A stretch of 64,000 bases of DNA. It comes from JAGWBJ01 sp964291465 (GTDB taxonomy: Bacteria > Chloroflexota > Dehalococcoidia > Lucifugimonadales > JAGWBF01). The DNA lies in assembly GCA_964291465.2 (NCBI GenBank), contig OZ219930.1, positions 1 through 64,000 of the forward strand. Reading direction: 5' to 3'. A program made the translations under genes and the position numbers. The notes beneath the pieces were generated by a model. That model had not been told where the DNA came from. It searched no databases and worked only from the letters and a program-made list of their open reading frames with translations. Position 1 is the first letter of the stretch. Every line of letters starts with the position of its first letter. Shown here piece after piece: positions 55,241-62,983 of this stretch.

Positions 55241-56260
55241 CTACGCCCGGTACTCGTCCCCGCAGTCCCCTATGAGGCCGAACAGGTCCCTGGACCTGCC
55301 AAGGACCGCCTCGATCCGGTCGTGGTCGTCGCCGTCCAGGGCCAGGTTGAAGACGCGGGCGTTCTCGGCGATGTGCTCGGAGACGCCGAGCCTGGCGCCC
55401 ACTATGACTCCCGCCACCGCCGGCCTGTCCAGCACGTACCGCACCGCCACGTTGCCGATGCTGGCGCCGTGCTTGGCGGCGATGCCAAGCAGGACCGAGA
55501 GCAGCTCTTGGAACAGGTCCCAGCCACCCCAGGCGTCCACCATCTGCTTGTACTTCCTCAGGCTGGCCGTGGACAGCTCGGCCCGGCCGGGCTCGGGCCG
55601 CCCCAGGAAGCGCTCCGAAAGCAGTCCGCCGCACAGGGTCCCGTAGGCCAGCAGCCCCACGCCCCGCTCGCCGCAGAACGGGGCCATACGGACCTCCGGC
55701 CGCCGGTCTATCAGCGAGTACTGGACCTGGTTCGACACCACCCGGAACCCTCCGTCCAGCAGCACGGCCAGGTGCTCCGTGTCGAAGTTGGTCAGCGCCA
55801 GGTGCCTGATCCTGCCCTCGTCAACCAGGTCCGACATGTGGGCGAAGGCGTCAAGGTACCTTTCGTCCCCGTACTCCCACCAGTGGAACTGCAGCAGGTC
55901 CAGGGCGTCGACTCCCATCCTCTCCAGGGACCGGTCGATTGCCGCTTCCACCACGGGGCGGGACATGGGCCCGGGACGGGGCACCCACTTGGTGAACGCC
56001 CGCAGGTCCTCGAGTGCGCCCTCCCCCCGGGATGCCGCCAAGCGCCGGCGAAACTCGCCCAGGAACTCCTCCGCCGGGCCGTAGTGGTCCGCCATGTCCC
56101 AGGTGGTGAAGCCTGCTTCGTGGTAGCGGACCATGGACTCCACCGCCGCTGCCGGGTCGATGGGCCCGTGGGCGCCGGAGACCTGCCACATGCCGGTCAG
56201 CAGCCTGCATATCCTCATGTCCGGGGTCAGGTCCACGTAGCCGGTGTCGGGCAACGCCAT
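55241..56260 (-). CDS. Aldo/keto reductase
   Basis: A 339-residue NADPH-dependent TIM-barrel reductase. The catalytic tetrad is visible: Asp and Tyr in TTWDMADHYGPAEEFLGE, Lys in AFTKWVPRPGP, His in LLQFHWWEYGD. The cofactor loop VAGVIVGARLGVSEHIAEN is near the C-terminus. It reduces carbonyls of an unknown substrate. Last gene of a - strand operon (deaminase, mug, this gene) with two bases between it and mug. Confidence 0.85.
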   Translation of the reverse strand: MALPDTGYVDLTPDMRICRLLTGMWQVSGAHGPIDPAAAVESMVRYHEAGFTTWDMADHYGPAEEFLGEFRRRLAASRGEGALEDLRAFTKWVPRPGPMSRPVVEAAIDRSLERMGVDALDLLQFHWWEYGDERYLDAFAHMSDLVDEGRIRHLALTNFDTEHLAVLLDGGFRVVSNQVQYSLIDRRPEVRMAPFCGERGVGLLAYGTLCGGLLSERFLGRPEPGRAELSTASLRKYKQMVDAWGGWDLFQELLSVLLGIAAKHGASIGNVAVRYVLDRPAVAGVIVGARLGVSEHIAENARVFNLALDGDDHDRIEAVLGRSRDLFGLIGDCGDEYRA

Positions 56261-56262
56261 GC

Positions 56263-56796
56263 CTATCCTCCTTTGGCCCCTTGGACGAAGGCCCTCAGCT
56301 CCCGGTACCAGCCGGCCAGGTCCTCCAGGGAGAACCGGGCGTTGGCCGGGCTGGGGTTGGGCGTCACGAACAGCTTTGTCTCGCCCACCAGGCGTTCCTG
56401 AGGGCCCGGGCTCGGCTCCTCGACGGCGCCCTCGGCGTACCGGAGGTAGTGCCGGTAAACCGTGACGCCGTGGAAGCAGGCGACCCTGGGCCGGTACTGC
56501 TCCAGCTTGGCCTTGAGGATGGGAGAGCCCTCACGGTAGTCCGCGGCCTTCAGATGGGACACGCCCGGCGTCGGCCTCTTCACCAGGTCGGTGAAGCCGA
56601 TGCCGTGCTCCAGCAGCGTGCCGTCGTCCTCCGCGGACACCTCCACCGACGCCAGCTCCGCCAGGTTGAACGCCGCCCAGAACCGGTTTCTCGGATTCCC
56701 GAAGTAGTGCCCCACCGCAACGGAGCGGGGCGACGGGTTCAGGCCCACGAACACCAGGTCCAGCCCATGCCTCAGGTGGTCCGGCAGGGTATCCAC
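56263..56796 (-). CDS. mug: G/U mismatch-specific uracil-DNA glycosylase
   Basis: Removes uracil (and ethenocytosine) opposite G. Its 177 residues show LVFVGLNPSPRSVAVGHYFG, NPRNRFWAAFN, HGIGFTDLVKRPTPG and the late motif VTPNPSPANARFSLEDL, which replaces the His motif of family 1 enzymes. The start ATG 56796 follows the deaminase stop without any gap, so the two are translationally coupled. Confidence 0.9.
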   Translation of the reverse strand: MDTLPDHLRHGLDLVFVGLNPSPRSVAVGHYFGNPRNRFWAAFNLAELASVEVSAEDDGTLLEHGIGFTDLVKRPTPGVSHLKAADYREGSPILKAKLEQYRPRVACFHGVTVYRHYLRYAEGAVEEPSPGPQERLVGETKLFVTPNPSPANARFSLEDLAGWYRELRAFVQGAKGG

Positions 56797-57297
56797 CTAC
56801 GCCCGGTCCCTCCAGCCAAACACGCTCCTGTCGGGATACTGCCTCCGCCACGCGCTGCGGATCTCCCGGCACTCCTCCAGGAGCACGCCGGTCACCAGCT
56901 CCAGGTCCCCCCGCCACAGGGCCATGTCCAGCATCGCCTCCACGCTGTACTCGCCGAAGGCCTTGCTTCCCGACGCCTCGGTGATGCGCGCCCCCAGGAC
57001 CAGCGTGCTGACCCTGGACACCAGTATGGCGCCGCAGCACATCGGGCAGGGCTCCATCGTGCTGTAGAGGGTGCACCCGCGCAGGTCCACGTCGCCGAGG
57101 GCGAGGCCGGCCTCTCGCAGAGTGGCGGCCTCCCCGTGGGCCGTCAGGTCCAGGCTGGTGGTGACGGTGTTGTGGCCCCTGGCCACGACCTCCCCGTCCC
57201 TGACCAGAACCCCGCCCACGGGGACGTTCCCCTCCGACTCCCCTCTCCGGGCCTCCTCTATCGCGACCCTCATAAAGGGTTCGTGGCTCTTGGTCAT
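56797..57297 (-). CDS. Nucleoside/cytidine-deaminase-family zinc hydrolase
   Basis: A 166-residue CDA-fold deaminase. Zinc ligands and the catalytic Glu: TAHGEAATLREAG (HxE) and YSTMEPCPMCCGAI (PCxxC). N-terminus EPFMRVAIEEARRGESEGNV and VPVGGVLVRDGEVVARGHN are like guanine deaminase or tRNA-adenosine deaminase (TadA). A TadA would usually have TLEPCxMC, which is close to TMEPCPMC. ATG 57297 after AAGGGAGG. It is the first gene of the operon with mug, a uracil-DNA glycosylase, a combination that suggests nucleotide clean-up or lesion repair. Confidence 0.82.
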   Translation of the reverse strand: MTKSHEPFMRVAIEEARRGESEGNVPVGGVLVRDGEVVARGHNTVTTSLDLTAHGEAATLREAGLALGDVDLRGCTLYSTMEPCPMCCGAILVSRVSTLVLGARITEASGSKAFGEYSVEAMLDMALWRGDLELVTGVLLEECREIRSAWRRQYPDRSVFGWRDRA

Positions 57298-57370
57298 GTC
57301 GCCTCCCTTCCGTGTGTTTTCCGGTGGGACCGTGCCCCAATCGCGCCCCCCAGCGGTATATGTGCAGCCT

Positions 57371-57420
57371 GGTACCGCCTGACGGTACTCATAGTGCCGC
57401 TGGTACCGGCGGACGGTACC
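57371..57420. repeat. Imperfect repeat with paired GGTACC palindromes upstream of the deaminase operon
   Basis: GGTACCGCCTGACGGTAC (57371-57388) and GGTACCGGCGGACGGTACC (57402-57420) are imperfect direct repeats spaced 31 bases apart. Each is itself bounded by GGTAC-type half palindromes. They lie in the promoter region of the - strand deaminase-mug-AKR operon and look like a pair of operator sites. Confidence 0.6.
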
Positions 57421-57431
57421 GCACCTGGGTC

Positions 57432-57962
57432 CTATCCTACCGACCGGCCCGGGGCCGGCCGCGGGCGGTACCTGTCGCCCTCCTCGCGGGTGATGCGGCC
57501 CGAGGCCATCAGCCACATGCGCGATATCTCCGGGCCCATGAAGCTGAAGGTCGCCCGCAGCGCCTTCTGGAGGGCCGGGTATTCCGCTCCCGGCAGGATG
57601 TCGTAGAACCACCTGCAGAAGCTCCCGTGCTCCTCCCGGAGCGACAAGACGGTCCGGGCGTTCTCCACGACGGCCTGTATCTTCCGCCGGTTCCGGATTA
57701 TCCCGGGGTCGTTCACCAGGGACTGCACCTCCGTGGGCCCGAACCGGGCTACGGCCTCGATGCTCCAGTTGCAGAACGCCGACCGGAAGGCGTCCCGCTT
57801 GTTGAGTATCATGCGCCACGTGAGCCCCGCCTGGAACACCTGCAGGCTCATCACCTCGAACAGGCTGTCGTCATCGTCCACCCGTTTGCCCCAGATGGTG
57901 TTGGAGTACCAGTCCCGCAGCGGGTCCAGCGGCGCCAGGTCGTAGGGCTCCTCGTGGGGCAT
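57432..57962 (-). CDS. tag: DNA-3-methyladenine glycosylase I-family protein
   Basis: Helix-hairpin-helix-like glycosylase that excises 3-methyladenine. Its 176 residues show YSNTIWGKRVDDDDSLFEVM, LQVFQAGLTWRMILNKRDAF, NDPGIIRNRRKIQAVVENA and SFMGPEISRMWLMASG. Relative to E. coli Tag, the N-terminal Cys, the YHDxEWG histidine and the C-terminal Cys/His zinc ligands are absent, so the zinc snap is missing. The start, after AAGGAGG, lies 43 bases downstream of the SDR gene in the same operon. Confidence 0.8.
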   Translation of the reverse strand: MPHEEPYDLAPLDPLRDWYSNTIWGKRVDDDDSLFEVMSLQVFQAGLTWRMILNKRDAFRSAFCNWSIEAVARFGPTEVQSLVNDPGIIRNRRKIQAVVENARTVLSLREEHGSFCRWFYDILPGAEYPALQKALRATFSFMGPEISRMWLMASGRITREEGDRYRPRPAPGRSVG

Positions 57963-58005
57963 GGATCAGGCCTCCTTGCGTTATACGTCGATGCGAGACT
58001 CCTGC

Positions 58006-58824
58006 CTAGGAGCCCAGCAGCTTCAGGGTCCCAGCCTTCGACGCCATGAGCTCCGGCGCCCGTTGGGCCAGGGTGGACAGGTCCTCCGTCACCGACGAGA
58101 CCACCCGCCCGTTCAGCTCTCCCGCCTCGTCGCCGCCCAGGATTACCGCCAGCTCCGCGGCCCGTTGGATCGAGGCGCCTCCCCCGCTGGTCACACGCTG
58201 GCCCAGCTCGAACAGCTCCGTGTCTCCGACGGCCCGGGCGGCGTCCCTGGTCTCCTCCCACATGCGCGTGTGGATGGAGCCGGGGCTCAGGGCGTTCACT
58301 CGGATGTTGGTGCCGGCCAGCTCCGTCGCCAGCGTCTCCGTGATGTCCGCTACGGCGACCTTCGATGCGCCGTAGGCTGTGAGGTTGCGTCCCCTCCCCC
58401 CGTACACGTTGACGATCCTCCCTCTCCCACGAGACAGCATCACCGGAAGGGCCGCCCGGCAGCAGAGGAAGACGCCGATTATGTTCACCTCGATGGTCCG
58501 GCGCCAGTAGTCCACGTCGTTTTTCTGCAGGGGTCCCACCGGCCCGGGCAGACCGGCGTTGTTGACCAGGACGTCCAGGCCGGAGAAGCGGTCCACCGTC
58601 CCGCGCACCATCTCCTCCACCTGGGAGCGGTCGGTAACGTCGGTGGGAACGACGAGTACCGCGGCCCCCAGATCGCGTACCTGACGCGCCGTCTCCTCCA
58701 GGTCCTCCAGGGTACGGGCCGCCAGGGCCAAGCGGGCGCCCTCGCGCGCGTAGGCCACCGCGATCTCCCGGCCGATGCCCCTTCCCGCGCCCGTGATCAA
58801 CGCCACCCGGTCTCGCAGTCTCAT
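58006..58824 (-). CDS. SDR family NAD(P)-dependent oxidoreductase
   Basis: A 272-residue short-chain dehydrogenase with intact motifs: ALITGAGRGIGREIAVAYAR (cofactor loop), DVLVNNAGLPG, a hydroxyl-bearing catalytic strand IVNVYGG (Tyr where Ser is usual) and AYGASKVAVADI (YxxxK). The usual catalytic Ser position thus looks substituted. Substrate unknown. It shares a - strand operon with the tag gene. Confidence 0.82.
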   Translation of the reverse strand: MRLRDRVALITGAGRGIGREIAVAYAREGARLALAARTLEDLEETARQVRDLGAAVLVVPTDVTDRSQVEEMVRGTVDRFSGLDVLVNNAGLPGPVGPLQKNDVDYWRRTIEVNIIGVFLCCRAALPVMLSRGRGRIVNVYGGRGRNLTAYGASKVAVADITETLATELAGTNIRVNALSPGSIHTRMWEETRDAARAVGDTELFELGQRVTSGGGASIQRAAELAVILGGDEAGELNGRVVSSVTEDLSTLAQRAPELMASKAGTLKLLGS

Positions 58825-58899
58825 GGCGCCTTCCTCCCGTGGTCGAAGAGTGGTGCCGCCCGGCGCCTACCCAGGGGTCTGCCGGGGGCGCCAGGGCCA

Positions 58900-58928
58900 A
58901 TTCTGGTAGAATTGCCGGTATCAGTCAA
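58900..58928 (-). promoter_or_regulatory. Promoter of the SDR-tag operon
   Basis: On the - strand, TTGACT (58923-58928) and CAGAAT (58900-58905) are separated by 17 bases. The -10 forms the palindrome ATTCTGGTAGAAT with the -10 of the divergent HD-domain gene. Confidence 0.45.
58904..58912 (+). promoter_or_regulatory. Extended -10 promoter of the HD-domain gene
   Basis: TGGTAGAAT (TGnTAGAAT) lies about 50 bases before ATG 58965. No clear -35, as is common for extended -10 promoters. Confidence 0.35.
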
Positions 58929-58964
58929 CTCCCATGCCCTGGCATGGACCCGGAGGACGCACTC

Positions 58965-59528
58965 ATGGAAACCGTTGGCTTCACGAGAATGGCGGACGGC
59001 ACCCGCGAGGACTACCTGCTCCTCGAAGGCCTGGAGAGGGAGCACGCCGCCGGTACCGCCGACCGGGTGCTGCGGCACCTGATGGAGCTGGAGCACTCTT
59101 TGGGCGGCTACCGCATCGACCGGCTGCAGCACTCGCTGCAGTGCGCCACCCGCGCCCACCGGGACGGGGCCGGCGAGGAGATGGTGGTGGTGGCGCTGCT
59201 GCACGACATCGGGGACTTGCTGGCGCCCCTCAACCACAGCGAGATGGCAGCCGCCTTGCTGAAACCCTACGTGTCCGAGGAGGCCCACTGGGTACTGCGG
59301 CACCACGGGCTGTTCCAGACCTACTACTACGCCCACCACCTGGGCGGCGACCGCAACGCCAGGGACCGGTTTCGGGGCCATCCCTTCTACGAAACGGCCG
59401 TGCGGTTCTGCGAACGGTGGGACCAGCCTTCTTTCGACCCGGACTACGACACGCTGGGGCTGGAGACCTTCGAGCCGATGGTGCGCCGGCTAATGAGCAA
59501 GGCGGCGGGGGACGCGCCTCACCACTGA
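58965..59528 (+). CDS. HD-domain protein of the PhnZ/MIOX-like diiron oxygenase type
   Basis: A 187-residue HD-fold protein: LQHSLQCATRAHRDGAGEEM, VVALLHDIGDLLAPLNHSEM, VLRHHGLFQTYYYAHHLGGD and the tail FCERWDQPSFDPDYDTLGLE. The H...HD...H...H...D ligand order and the FDPDY tail resemble phosphonate-degrading PhnZ and its relatives, which use a mixed-valent diiron centre to oxidise their substrate instead of hydrolysing phosphate. GGAGGA seven bases before ATG 58965 sets the start. The last 10 bases overlap the 3' end of dnaN on the other strand. No phosphonate genes are nearby. Confidence 0.75.
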   Translation: METVGFTRMADGTREDYLLLEGLEREHAAGTADRVLRHLMELEHSLGGYRIDRLQHSLQCATRAHRDGAGEEMVVVALLHDIGDLLAPLNHSEMAAALLKPYVSEEAHWVLRHHGLFQTYYYAHHLGGDRNARDRFRGHPFYETAVRFCERWDQPSFDPDYDTLGLETFEPMVRRLMSKAAGDAPHH

Positions 59529-60676
59529 ACGAACATGGGCATGACCACGTGCACGTAGCTGTCCGAGTCCGTTGGCTTGAAGACGCCGGGGCTCGAAGGA
59601 GAGCTGGTCTCCAAGGCCACCTCCGGCAGGTTCATGACCTGGAGGACGTCCAGCAGGTACTTGCTGTTGAAGGCGATCTTGGACTCGCCCCCCTCCACCA
59701 GCGTGTCCACCTCGTCCTGGTTGTCTCCCATCTCCTCGGCCCGGGCGGATATGACCACCTTGCCCGGCCGCCCCGCGCCGTCCTCCCCGGACCCCTCTTC
59801 GGCTCCCGGCACCACCTGAAGACGGACGATGCCACTGCCGTCCCGGGCGAAGATGGAGGCGCTCCTGGCGGCCCTGAGCAGCCCCTGCAGGCCGAACACC
59901 GTCCGCGTCTGGTAGCTCTGGGGTATTAGCTGCGAGTAGTTCGGGAACGTACCCTGTATGAGCTGGGACACCACCTCCACGTCGGTCAGCCGGAAGAGGA
60001 TCTGGCCCTTGGCCTGGGTTACCGTCATCTCGACTGGGTCCTCCTGGTCGCCCAGGAACCTGTTCAGCTCGTTGAAGGTCCTGGCGGGCACGATGGTGCT
60101 CACCGGCTCACCCACGGGCTCCAGAAGCTCTCCCCGGTGCACGGCCAGCCGGAACCCGTCGGCCGCGGCCATGGTGAACTGGCTCTCCTCCATCTCCAGC
60201 TTCACGCCGGTGAGGACGGGCCGCGACTCCTCGGTGGCCGCGGCGAACACCACCTGGTTGATGGCCGTCCTCAGGGCCTGGGCGTCCACCTTGGCTACCA
60301 TGCCCTCGTCCACGGTGGGTATGGGCGGGAACTCATCGGCGTCAACGCCGTTGACCCTGGCGTCGTTGCGGGCGCACGCCAGCCGGAGGGTGGCCTGGCC
60401 CGGCTCCATGGATACGTCGATCCGCTCTGCGGGCAGGGAGCCCACGAACTCGCTCAGGAGCCTGGCGGGGACCGTGACGCTGCCCTCCTCCTCGACCATG
60501 GCCCCGACCCACGTCGTGATGGCCAGCTCCAGGTTGGTGGCGGACAGCCTCAGCATCGAGCGGTCGGTCGCCAGGAGAACGTTCTGGGTGATGGGCAGAG
60601 TGGTGCGCGTGGGGACGGCCCGTCCCACCACGGCCAGCCCCTTGCTCAGGTTCTCCTGTAGGCACGACAGTCTCAT
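59519..60676 (-). CDS. dnaN: DNA polymerase III beta subunit (sliding clamp)
   Basis: Ring-shaped processivity clamp of the replicative polymerase. Its 385 residues show MRLSCLQENLSKGLAVVGRA, TTLPITQNVLLATDRSMLRL, RTFNELNRFLGDQ, QLIQGTFPNYSQLIPQSYQT and the C-terminal ending YVHVVMPMFVQW (MPM-type clamp end). There is an insertion rich in Gly/Glu around residues 285-305 (PGAEEGSGEDGAGRPG). Good promoter at 60705-60734. It is not linked to dnaA or recF here, and it lies only about 32 kb from the dif-like site. Confidence 0.95.
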   Translation of the reverse strand: MRLSCLQENLSKGLAVVGRAVPTRTTLPITQNVLLATDRSMLRLSATNLELAITTWVGAMVEEEGSVTVPARLLSEFVGSLPAERIDVSMEPGQATLRLACARNDARVNGVDADEFPPIPTVDEGMVAKVDAQALRTAINQVVFAAATEESRPVLTGVKLEMEESQFTMAAADGFRLAVHRGELLEPVGEPVSTIVPARTFNELNRFLGDQEDPVEMTVTQAKGQILFRLTDVEVVSQLIQGTFPNYSQLIPQSYQTRTVFGLQGLLRAARSASIFARDGSGIVRLQVVPGAEEGSGEDGAGRPGKVVISARAEEMGDNQDEVDTLVEGGESKIAFNSKYLLDVLQVMNLPEVALETSSPSSPGVFKPTDSDSYVHVVMPMFVQW

Positions 60677-60704
60677 TTCCCGCTCCCCTCTCTAGGTGTG
60701 CTGT

Positions 60705-60734
60705 AGTATAGATGCATCCCTCGATTATCGTCAA
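60705..60734 (-). promoter_or_regulatory. Promoter of dnaN
   Basis: On the - strand, TTGACG (60729-60734) and TATACT (60705-60710) are separated by 18 bases. The RNA start is about 22 bases before ATG 60676. Confidence 0.55.
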
Positions 60735-60799
60735 CGGGCCCGTGGGATGCGCAGGAAGGCCCGGAGCGGCCCTCGGGGACCCTCATGGCCTGGCTCCAC

Positions 60800-60832
60800 A
60801 AAAAAGTCGGTGGCCCCGCGAAGGAGGCCACC
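60800..60832 (-). terminator. Intrinsic terminator of the small HTH gene
   Basis: On the - strand, GGTGGCC and GGCCACC form a 7-bp stem (60832-60826 with 60815-60809) and are followed, after three bases, by six T (60805-60800). It separates the HTH gene from the dnaN promoter. Confidence 0.75.
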
Positions 60833-60893
60833 GTACCGTCCCGAAATCGCATCGTCACGGTCGGGAGACCCTGACGACTGATCCTGTATCTCG

Positions 60894-61118
60894 TCAGCTT
60901 GCGCGCTTCACTTCCAGGGTCTCCCCCGGGGCCAGCGCCACTCGGCGGACGTTGATCCCCAGTTTCAGCAGCCAGTAACCCAGCGTGGCCTTGCTGACCC
61001 CCAGGTCCTGCGCTGTAAGCGATAGCCCCTTCTCATTGACCATCTCCGGCAGCAGCCTCTCCAACGGCCTCGAATAGGTCTCCTCCACCCTGAGCATCAA
61101 CTTGGTCTTCCTGGCCAT
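60894..61118 (-). CDS. Small helix-turn-helix DNA-binding protein
   Basis: A 74-residue protein. KGLSLTAQDLGVSKATLGYW (residues about 30-49) is a clear helix-turn-helix of the kind used to recognise DNA, followed by LLKLGINVRRVALAPGETLE. The N-terminus is basic (MARKTKLMLRVEETYSRPLE). GAGGAGG precedes ATG 61118. It has a consensus-like promoter in an A/T-rich patch and its own terminator, so it is a single-gene unit. The size, HTH and setting suggest a transcription regulator. No target can be named. Confidence 0.75.
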   Translation of the reverse strand: MARKTKLMLRVEETYSRPLERLLPEMVNEKGLSLTAQDLGVSKATLGYWLLKLGINVRRVALAPGETLEVKRAS

Positions 61119-61157
61119 TTGCGCCTCCTCTAGGTAGCGGATTGGACTTCAAGAGGC

Positions 61158-61186
61158 ATGGTAACATAGGCCTGAACGTTTGTCAA
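61158..61186 (-). promoter_or_regulatory. Promoter of the small HTH gene
   Basis: On the - strand, TTGACA (61181-61186) and TACCAT (61158-61163) are separated by 17 bases, in the most A/T-rich stretch of this end of the window (about 61140-61215). Confidence 0.5.
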
Positions 61187-61242
61187 TAACTTCTTAAACT
61201 TTTCTCAAACCTGATTAGAACAGGGTACCGCGGGCCTCGGTA

Positions 61243-61731
61243 CTAGCCGGCCGCAGCTAGTCCCAGGGCCGTCAGGCCCGTGACCACGCCCCCCGCTATC
61301 ACCGCTCCGAGGGCTATTGGCGGAAGGGCTTTGGAGAAGGGGATCTCCAGCGCCCAGGCGGCCAGGCAGCCCGTCCAGACCCCGGTCAACGGCAGGGGTA
61401 TGGCAACGAGCCCCACCAGGACCACGGCCCCGTGCCTGTGATACCGCTCCATGTTGCGCCGCCTGAGCTGCTCGCTGCGCCACAGCAGCAGGCGCCCTAT
61501 GGGGTTGGGCACGGCGGTAACCACCCTCCCCAGGACGGGCAGCGCCGTCAGCCAGAAGAGCGCCGGTACCAGGTTTCCCGCCACGGCCACCGGCAGTACC
61601 CCATACCAGGGCAGGTCGTAGCCCCTGTGGCCCACAAAGGGCAGGTCGTAGCTCTCCATTCCCAGGGGGATGGCGCATCGCAGCTCGCATACCGGGGCCA
61701 TGCTCCATAGAAAAGTAAAAATGTACTCCAT
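61243..61731 (-). CDS. COG2426-type small integral membrane protein (putative small multidrug export)
   Basis: A 162-residue membrane protein with about four hydrophobic segments: MAPVCELRCAIPLGMESYDL, GVLPVAVAGNLVPALFWLTA, HGAVVLVGLVAIPLPLTGVW and LPPIALGAVIAGGVVTGLTA. It keeps the family motifs PVxELRxAIP at the N-terminus and IPLPxTG in the third span, as in PF06695. Its function is poorly known despite the family name. It has a central basic loop (LLWRSEQLRRRNMERYHRHG). It is divergent from the AIR-synthase-like gene. Confidence 0.82.
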   Translation of the reverse strand: MEYIFTFLWSMAPVCELRCAIPLGMESYDLPFVGHRGYDLPWYGVLPVAVAGNLVPALFWLTALPVLGRVVTAVPNPIGRLLLWRSEQLRRRNMERYHRHGAVVLVGLVAIPLPLTGVWTGCLAAWALEIPFSKALPPIALGAVIAGGVVTGLTALGLAAAG

Positions 61732-61957
61732 GCTTTATGTCTATAGCCCCGGCCCAGAAAAAGACCACCAAGTAATATACTCGGTGGGCCCCCTTCACGC
61801 AACGTGCAGTTGTCAGGTGGACACGGACCCAGCACATCGTGTAATCTCGCCGTGGGCTTTCGGCCCGCCAGCGGCAGCCGGCGTCTTATCCCTTCGAGTC
61901 CACGATGCAGACCACCGAGACGCTGTACGTCACTTCAGGAGAGGCACGGCCCATGTC

Positions 61958-62983
61958 ATGAAGCAGGGTAAGTTCCCCCCGGAGCTGCTGCACCGGCTGC
62001 TGGCCGCCGTCCCATCCACGGACGACCGAGTACTCCTCGGTCCGGCCCTTGGGGAGGACGCCGCCCTTATCGACATGGGCGACCGAATACTGGTGGCCAA
62101 GTCCGACCCCATAACCTTCGCCTCGGATCTGATCGGCTGGTACGCGGTGCACGTCAACGCCAACGACGTGGCCTGCTCCGGCGCCACCCCCCGGTGGTTC
62201 CTGGCCACCCTGCTGGCTCCCCAGGGTTTCGAGGAAGCCCAGGCCGAGGCCGTTTTCGGCCAGCTGCTGGAGGCCTGTCAGTCCCTGGGGATCACTCTGG
62301 TGGGAGGCCACAGCGAGATAACCGCTACCGTCGAGCGCCCAGTCATCGCCGGATTCATGCTGGGGGAAGTAGACAAGGGCAAGCAGATAACGACCCGGGG
62401 GGCGATGGAGGGTGACAGCATCGTAGTCACCAAGGGCGTCGCCATAGAGGGCGCCGCCCTCCTGGCCAGAGATGCTCCGGATGATCTGGAGCAGGCCGGT
62501 GTCGCTGCGGAGACCGTCTCCAGGACCAGGGACCTGCTGTTGTCCCCGGGCATCAGCGTGGTGCGGGACGCCCTGGTGGCTTGCGCTGCGGCGGAGGTAC
62601 ACTCCCTCCACGACCCCACCGAGGGAGGGCTGGCCACGGGCCTGGCGGAGGTGGCCCGCGCCGCCGGAGTGGGATTGGCGGTGGAGGAGGGCAGCATCCC
62701 GGTCCTTCCCGAGTGCCTGGAGGTCTGCGAGGCCCTGGGCCTGGACCCCCTGGGCCTGCTGGCCTCGGGGGCGTTGCTGGTCACCCTGGCGCCCGAGAAC
62801 GTGCCCGCGCTGGTGACCGCCCTGGAGCGGGAGGGCATCGACGCCTACGAGATCGGCCACGTCACCGGCCCCGAAGAGGGCGTCAGCATGATAAGCACCA
62901 CCGCCCACGAGCTGGTCCCCCTGCCGACCTTCGAGCGCGACGAGCTGGCCAGGTGGTTCGACCGGAAGTCAGAGAACCGCTAA
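61958..62983 (+). CDS. AIR-synthase-related protein (PurM/HypE/ThiL superfamily)
   Basis: A 341-residue ATP-binding protein of the PurM superfamily: VLLGPALGEDAALIDMGDRI, VAKSDPITFASDLIGWYAVH, VNANDVACSGATPRWFLATL, LVGGHSEITATVERPVIAGF and LHDPTEGGLATGLAEVARAA. The last is typical of HypE-like members. No hydrogenase-maturation genes are nearby, so a hydrogenase role is doubtful. ATG 61958 has AGGAGAGG 13 bases upstream. Its stop overlaps the stop of the converging dehydratase-like gene by four bases. Confidence 0.8.
   Translation: MKQGKFPPELLHRLLAAVPSTDDRVLLGPALGEDAALIDMGDRILVAKSDPITFASDLIGWYAVHVNANDVACSGATPRWFLATLLAPQGFEEAQAEAVFGQLLEACQSLGITLVGGHSEITATVERPVIAGFMLGEVDKGKQITTRGAMEGDSIVVTKGVAIEGAALLARDAPDDLEQAGVAAETVSRTRDLLLSPGISVVRDALVACAAAEVHSLHDPTEGGLATGLAEVARAAGVGLAVEEGSIPVLPECLEVCEALGLDPLGLLASGALLVTLAPENVPALVTALEREGIDAYEIGHVTGPEEGVSMISTTAHELVPLPTFERDELARWFDRKSENR

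Noticed and set aside
60894..61240. An oriC beside dnaN, given the A/T-rich patch at 61140-61215
   Set aside because: I see no cluster of DnaA boxes (TTATCCACA-like) and no dnaA. The patch is explained by the promoter of the small HTH gene.
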